From Alteribacter populi (GTDB lineage Bacteria > Bacillota > Bacilli > Bacillales > Salisediminibacteriaceae), in contig NZ_KZ293963.1 in the NCBI RefSeq assembly GCF_002352765.1, positions 2,440,368 to 2,504,367 on the forward strand: 64,000 nucleotides of DNA. Reading direction: 5' to 3'. Positions 60,874 to 64,000 of the stretch are shown one piece after another. Position 1 is the first letter of the stretch; each line of letters starts with the position of its first letter. The position numbers were made by a program, and so were the translations under genes. The notes beneath the pieces were generated by a model, which worked only from the letters and a program-made list of their open reading frames with translations, ran no database searches and was not told the origin of the DNA.

Positions 60874-61560
60874 TCAGTTTTTCGCATGGATGGAGACTCC
60901 ATGATGATGTCCGGTCAGAATAACATCGGCTAAACCGGTAAATATGCCGGTTTCCAGAACACCGGTCGTCATTTTCAAAGTTTCATGAAGCGACTGATTT
61001 ACCTCTGCCCCATGATAATCGCAATCGAGTATGTAATTGCCATTATCGGTGACAAACGGTTGATCATCGACCTTTCGCAAAGTTGGGAGGCAGCCGGTAT
61101 CGGTTACTTTTTTCCATGTTTGTTTCCAGGAAAACGGCGTGATTTCTACCGGCACATGAAATTTGCCGAGACTGGAGACCCGTTTTTGCTCATCAATGAT
61201 AATGATTTTTTTCTCCGACAGTTCCAATACCATCTTTTCCCTTAGGAGAGAACCGCCACCGCCTTTAATCAGGTTAAAATGCTCATCCGCTTCATCCGCT
61301 CCGTCTATGGCCAGGTCCAATTCGTTGACATCATCACTGTCGACTAAAGGGATCCCCAGCTCGTGTGCCAGCTTCTCTGTCTTGACAGAGGAGGAAACAG
61401 CCCTGACATTCAAGCCTTCCCGGACACAATCTCCCAGCTTTTTTACCATCCAGTTCACTGTTGTGCCTGATCCTAAACCAAGCGTCATCCCGTCATGAAT
61501 ATACTCAACGGCTTTCTCGCCGGCCTGACGTTTCATGTTTTCAACATTCACTAGCCCCAC
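60874..61560 (-). CDS. rpiA: Ribose-5-phosphate isomerase A
   Basis: 228 residues in the longest reading. The real start may be ATG 61536 (MKRQAGEKAVEYI), which is the usual family beginning; GTG 61551 is another option. Motifs are GLGSGTTVNWM, LDLAIDGADEAD (catalytic Asp), KGGGGSLLREK and TGIFTGLADVILTG. It interconverts ribose 5-phosphate and ribulose 5-phosphate. It lies 3 bp after the aldolase gene, so it is tightly linked to sugar acid degradation, where such an enzyme is not normally needed. It may be a paralogue for another sugar phosphate. Confidence 0.9.
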   Translation of the reverse strand: MGLVNVENMKRQAGEKAVEYIHDGMTLGLGSGTTVNWMVKKLGDCVREGLNVRAVSSSVKTEKLAHELGIPLVDSDDVNELDLAIDGADEADEHFNLIKGGGGSLLREKMVLELSEKKIIIIDEQKRVSSLGKFHVPVEITPFSWKQTWKKVTDTGCLPTLRKVDDQPFVTDNGNYILDCDYHGAEVNQSLHETLKMTTGVLETGIFTGLADVILTGHHHGVSIHAKN

Positions 61561-61563
61561 GCC

Positions 61564-62190
61564 TTACTTTAATTTGCTCATGATTCTTTTTGCCCGTTTC
61601 GTAAGCTCAGAGAACTGACTGTTTTCAATGGCCTGTTTGTCCAGCAGCGAACTGCCCATCCCGCAGGCAATGGCCCCAGCATTCCAGTACTCCTGGATAT
61701 TCTCTTCACTGATGCCTCCGGTTGGAATGACCGGAATTTGCGGGAATGGTCCTTTTAATTCCTTTATATAACGCGGTCCGAATGCAGAAGCGGGAAATAT
61801 TTTCACACAGTCCGCCCCCTGCTCAACTGCCTGTACCATTTCCGAAGGCGTAAGAACTCCGGGGATTGAAATTACCCCGTACCTTTTGGCAGCCTTCACA
61901 ACCTTCTCGTTATAATTCGGTGAAAAAATAAATGATGCTCCAGCGTGAATCGCATTTACAGCAGTCACTTCATCCATAACCGTCCCTGCGCCGATCCATG
62001 CTCGGTCGCCATACCTTCTGTTCAACTCAGCCAGCATATCTGCCGAATCCGGCTGCTGCATCGTCAGCTCCAGGTTCGTGATTCCCCCTTCTAAAAGAGC
62101 TTCCACAATATTAAAAACTTTATCTTCAGGGGGCGTCCTGAGTACAGCAATCACAGGCGAATGCTTCAGTTGTTCTAGATTTGAACCCAT
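61564..62190 (-). CDS. KDPG/KDPGal aldolase (Eda/DgoA type)
   Basis: 208 residues. Class I aldolase with the Schiff-base Lys in GADCVKIFPASAFGPRY, VGAGT-like WIGAGTVMDEVTAVN, FIFSPNYNEKVVKAA and the phosphate loop PTGGISEENI. It cleaves 2-keto-3-deoxy-6-phosphogluconate or its galacto epimer to pyruvate and glyceraldehyde 3-phosphate. In this operon, between a DgoD-like dehydratase and a kinase, the galacto form is the likely substrate. AGGAG precedes the ATG directly. Confidence 0.9.
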   Translation of the reverse strand: MGSNLEQLKHSPVIAVLRTPPEDKVFNIVEALLEGGITNLELTMQQPDSADMLAELNRRYGDRAWIGAGTVMDEVTAVNAIHAGASFIFSPNYNEKVVKAAKRYGVISIPGVLTPSEMVQAVEQGADCVKIFPASAFGPRYIKELKGPFPQIPVIPTGGISEENIQEYWNAGAIACGMGSSLLDKQAIENSQFSELTKRAKRIMSKLK

Positions 62191-62217
62191 CTCCTGACAC
62201 CTCGCGATCCTTTATTA

Positions 62218-63207
62218 TTATCTGTTTACGTCTTCCAAGACTGTGTCATCCGTTTTCGAATTGGTCTGTTCGATCATGTTGATTAACTCATCAGACCTTG
62301 GAAATCCTTCAATATCTCCTGGCACCTGAACAGTAACCGCTCCAGCGGCATTTCCGTACTTCACAGAGTCATGAATATTCAAGCCTTTTAACTGCCCGCT
62401 CAGAAAGCCGGCTGCAAAGGCATCTCCAGCACCGATGGGATCGACAACTTTGGCGACCGGATAGCCCGGCACTGTCCCATCTTCATCTGAAGTCGAATAA
62501 TAGGCACCGCTTTCACCTAATTTCACGATGACTGTCACTTCAGGATTCAACTTCCTGTAAAAAGCCGCAATTTCTTTCGGATCGTAGCTGCCCATCAGCT
62601 GGAAACCTTCAGTCTGACCGATCAGAATCACATCCGATCTCTCGGCAATATGATTGAGCGTGCGAACCGCCTCTTTTTTATCCGACCACAATTTCAGTCG
62701 TAAATTCGGATCGAATACAACCGGGATCTGATAATCACGGCCCATTTTCAGCAGTTCTTCCGTAACTTCCAGACAACTCTCGCTTAAAGCCGGCAGAATA
62801 CCGGAGACAAGTACGTACTTGGCCTCTTCTACATAAGCGCTGTCCAGCTGTGATTTATCCAACCGACTTGCTGCTGAATGGGCACGGTAGTAATAGACAT
62901 TCACCTTATTGCCCGATTTTCTCTCCTTAAAAAACATTCCGGTCGGTGCTGACTCATCTACTGTTACCATCGAGGTATCGACACCTTCACCGCGGATGAC
63001 CTGGCGGACATAGTTTCCAAACGGATCATTGCCGAGACGGCTGATCCATCCGGCCCGGTGCCCTAGCCTGCTTAGCCCTACTGCTACATTTGATTCCGCT
63101 CCTCCGATTTGCTTCGTAAATGAATGGGCATATTCGAGAGGTACGGACTGCTCAGGATTTAATATCACCATCGTTTCCCCGACAGTAATGACTTCTGATG
63201 AATTCAT
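62218..63207 (-). CDS. 2-keto-3-deoxy sugar acid kinase (PfkB family)
   Basis: 329 residues from ATG 63207, which is 6 bp behind GGAGGG; the frame could start at 63222. PfkB signatures: IGGAESNVAVGLSRLGHRAG and DPIGAGDAFAAGFLSG (catalytic Asp). The VFDPNLRLKLWSDKKEAV stretch is shared with KDG kinases, including the kdgK at 33138. In this position it should phosphorylate 2-keto-3-deoxygalactonate (or gluconate) produced by the dehydratase before cleavage by the aldolase. Confidence 0.9.
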   Translation of the reverse strand: MNSSEVITVGETMVILNPEQSVPLEYAHSFTKQIGGAESNVAVGLSRLGHRAGWISRLGNDPFGNYVRQVIRGEGVDTSMVTVDESAPTGMFFKERKSGNKVNVYYYRAHSAASRLDKSQLDSAYVEEAKYVLVSGILPALSESCLEVTEELLKMGRDYQIPVVFDPNLRLKLWSDKKEAVRTLNHIAERSDVILIGQTEGFQLMGSYDPKEIAAFYRKLNPEVTVIVKLGESGAYYSTSDEDGTVPGYPVAKVVDPIGAGDAFAAGFLSGQLKGLNIHDSVKYGNAAGAVTVQVPGDIEGFPRSDELINMIEQTNSKTDDTVLEDVNR

Positions 63208-63240
63208 GATTGAGCCCTCCATTCATAATTTGAACACCCA

Positions 63241-64000
63241 CTACCACTCTGCAACACTGCCGTCTTTATGACGCCACACCGGGTTTTTCCACTTAAAATT
63301 GTCATCATGTGCTTTACGGATTTTCTCTTCGTCAATGTCGATTCCAAGCCCTGGCCCTTTCGGAAGTTCTACAAAACCATCTCGGAAGTTGAAAACCGAC
63401 TCGTCCGTCACGTAGTCTTTAAGATCATTACCTACATTATAATGAATACCGAAACTCTGCTCCTGAATAAAGGCATTGTGAGATACCGCATCGACCTGTA
63501 GACACGAAGCAAGTGCGACCGGGCCGAGCGGGCAATGTGGAGCAAGAGCGATGTCATACGCTTCTGCCATTGATGCGATTTTCCTACATTCTGTAATGCC
63601 ACCTGCATGAGAAAGATCGGGCTGGATTATATCTGCATAGCCCTGCTCAAACAGGTTTTTAAAATCCCATCTGGAATACATTCGTTCCCCGGTGGCGATC
63701 GGAATCGAGGTATTCTTAGCGATTTCAGCGAGTGCTTCATTGTTTTCCGGAAGGACAGGCTCTTCAATAAACATCGGTCTGTACGGCTCCAGCGCTTTTG
63801 CAAGAATCTTAGCCATCGGTTTATGCACGCGCCCGTGAAAATCGATCCCGACATCGACCTGGTCTCCAACTGCATCACGAATTGCCGCAATGCGGTCAAC
63901 TGCTTCATCCACTTTTTTGTAGGAATCGATATACTGCAGCTCATTGGTTGCATTCATCTTCACGGCAGTAAAGCCCGATTCCAGTTGTTTCTTTACTTCA
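63241..64000 (-). CDS. dgoD: Galactonate dehydratase-like enolase-superfamily protein (partial, N-terminus beyond the right edge)
   Basis: About 253 C-terminal residues are visible; the frame is open to the window end (GFTAVKMNATNELQYIDSY at the start of the visible part). The metal-ligand motifs of the mandelate racemase subgroup are seen: VGIDFHGRVHKPMAK, MFIEEPVLPENNEAL, TGERMYSRWDF, IIQPDLSHAGGITECRK and LAPHCPLGPVALASCLQVD with the catalytic His. This matches D-galactonate dehydratase, which forms 2-keto-3-deoxygalactonate. It heads the visible part of the operon kinase-aldolase-rpiA-hydroxyacid dehydrogenase. Confidence 0.9.
   Translation of the reverse strand, partial: EVKKQLESGFTAVKMNATNELQYIDSYKKVDEAVDRIAAIRDAVGDQVDVGIDFHGRVHKPMAKILAKALEPYRPMFIEEPVLPENNEALAEIAKNTSIPIATGERMYSRWDFKNLFEQGYADIIQPDLSHAGGITECRKIASMAEAYDIALAPHCPLGPVALASCLQVDAVSHNAFIQEQSFGIHYNVGNDLKDYVTDESVFNFRDGFVELPKGPGLGIDIDEEKIRKAHDDNFKWKNPVWRHKDGSVAEW

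Overview
The window comes from a low-G+C Gram-positive bacterium, most likely an environmental Bacillaceae species of the Bacillus / Alkalihalobacillus / Halobacillus type. The evidence is strong GGAGG ribosome binding sites with frequent GTG/TTG starts, CcpA-type cre sites, LacI regulators, B. subtilis-like iol and yjm/uxu gene sets, a TagF-type teichoic acid enzyme, a poly-gamma-glutamate capsule operon, and the dispersed intergenic hairpins common in this family. No rRNA, tRNA, phage genes, transposase or CRISPR array was seen. The window is mostly accessory carbon-catabolic DNA and most genes are on the minus strand.

Region by region. (1) 1-12.9 kb is an inositol-type locus. A carbohydrate ABC importer, a PHP-domain metallohydrolase, a LacI regulator and iolG-iolB-iolC form one run of genes. 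It starts from a promoter at about 8.56 kb that overlaps a cre site and a palindromic operator, with a second operator copy nearer the first gene. An aldo/keto reductase with a TIM-barrel isomerase follows a third operator copy. An unrecognised 446-residue protein and a doubly frameshifted inositol monophosphatase lie upstream. (2) 12.9-17.6 kb holds a broken NERD-domain gene, a GMC oxidoreductase with a frameshifted small subunit, a DUF3189 protein and a YqeG-type HAD phosphatase. (3) 18.1-24.3 kb is cell-surface and membrane material: a CWB2/SH3 amidase, a TagF-like glycerophosphotransferase and a DUF3100 membrane-protein pair. (4) 24.4-35.2 kb is a hexuronate operon: KdgR-type LacI, kdgK, hxlA-like, hxlB-like, Ldh2 family, a DctPQM TRAP importer, a Zn dehydrogenase, kdgA, uxuA and a YjmF-type reductase. 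(5) 35.5-40.7 kb has a lone amino-acid-type binding protein, then a cre-controlled TAXI-TRAP transporter followed by a prephenate dehydratase. (6) 40.76-45.5 kb is a capsule operon in the Bacillus anthracis order B-C-A-D-E, including a 53-residue CapE/PgsE-like gene. (7) 46.5-59.1 kb has an SDR oxidoreductase, then a secreted GH101 endo-alpha-N-acetylgalactosaminidase, a cytoplasmic GH35 beta-galactosidase, a small membrane protein, an ABC importer and a divergent AraC regulator. (8) 59.9-64 kb is a more G+C-rich galactonate-type operon: dgoD-like dehydratase, sugar acid kinase, KDPG/KDPGal aldolase, rpiA and a 2-hydroxyacid dehydrogenase.

The most interesting proposal is region 7, which reads as an O-glycan utilisation locus. 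GH101 would release Gal-beta-1,3-GalNAc outside the cell, the ABC importer would take it up, and a GH35 without signal peptide would split it inside. The galactonate operon beside it could take an oxidised galactose product, but this last link is speculative.

Two families of dispersed hairpins divide the window: R1 (GGTGCCTGACCCCC stems) only between 16.5 and 40.8 kb, and R2 (GGAAGCA/GGGACGG stems) only between 48.1 and 59.9 kb. Several R2 copies supply the last codons and stops of genes, and one lies inside the start of a gene. A long repeat of about 750 bp occurs twice, downstream of GH101 and of the hydroxyacid dehydrogenase, and the two copies differ in the number of internal 21-bp units. 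Gene decay (frameshifts, one nonsense codon) is concentrated between 10.8 and 16.5 kb.
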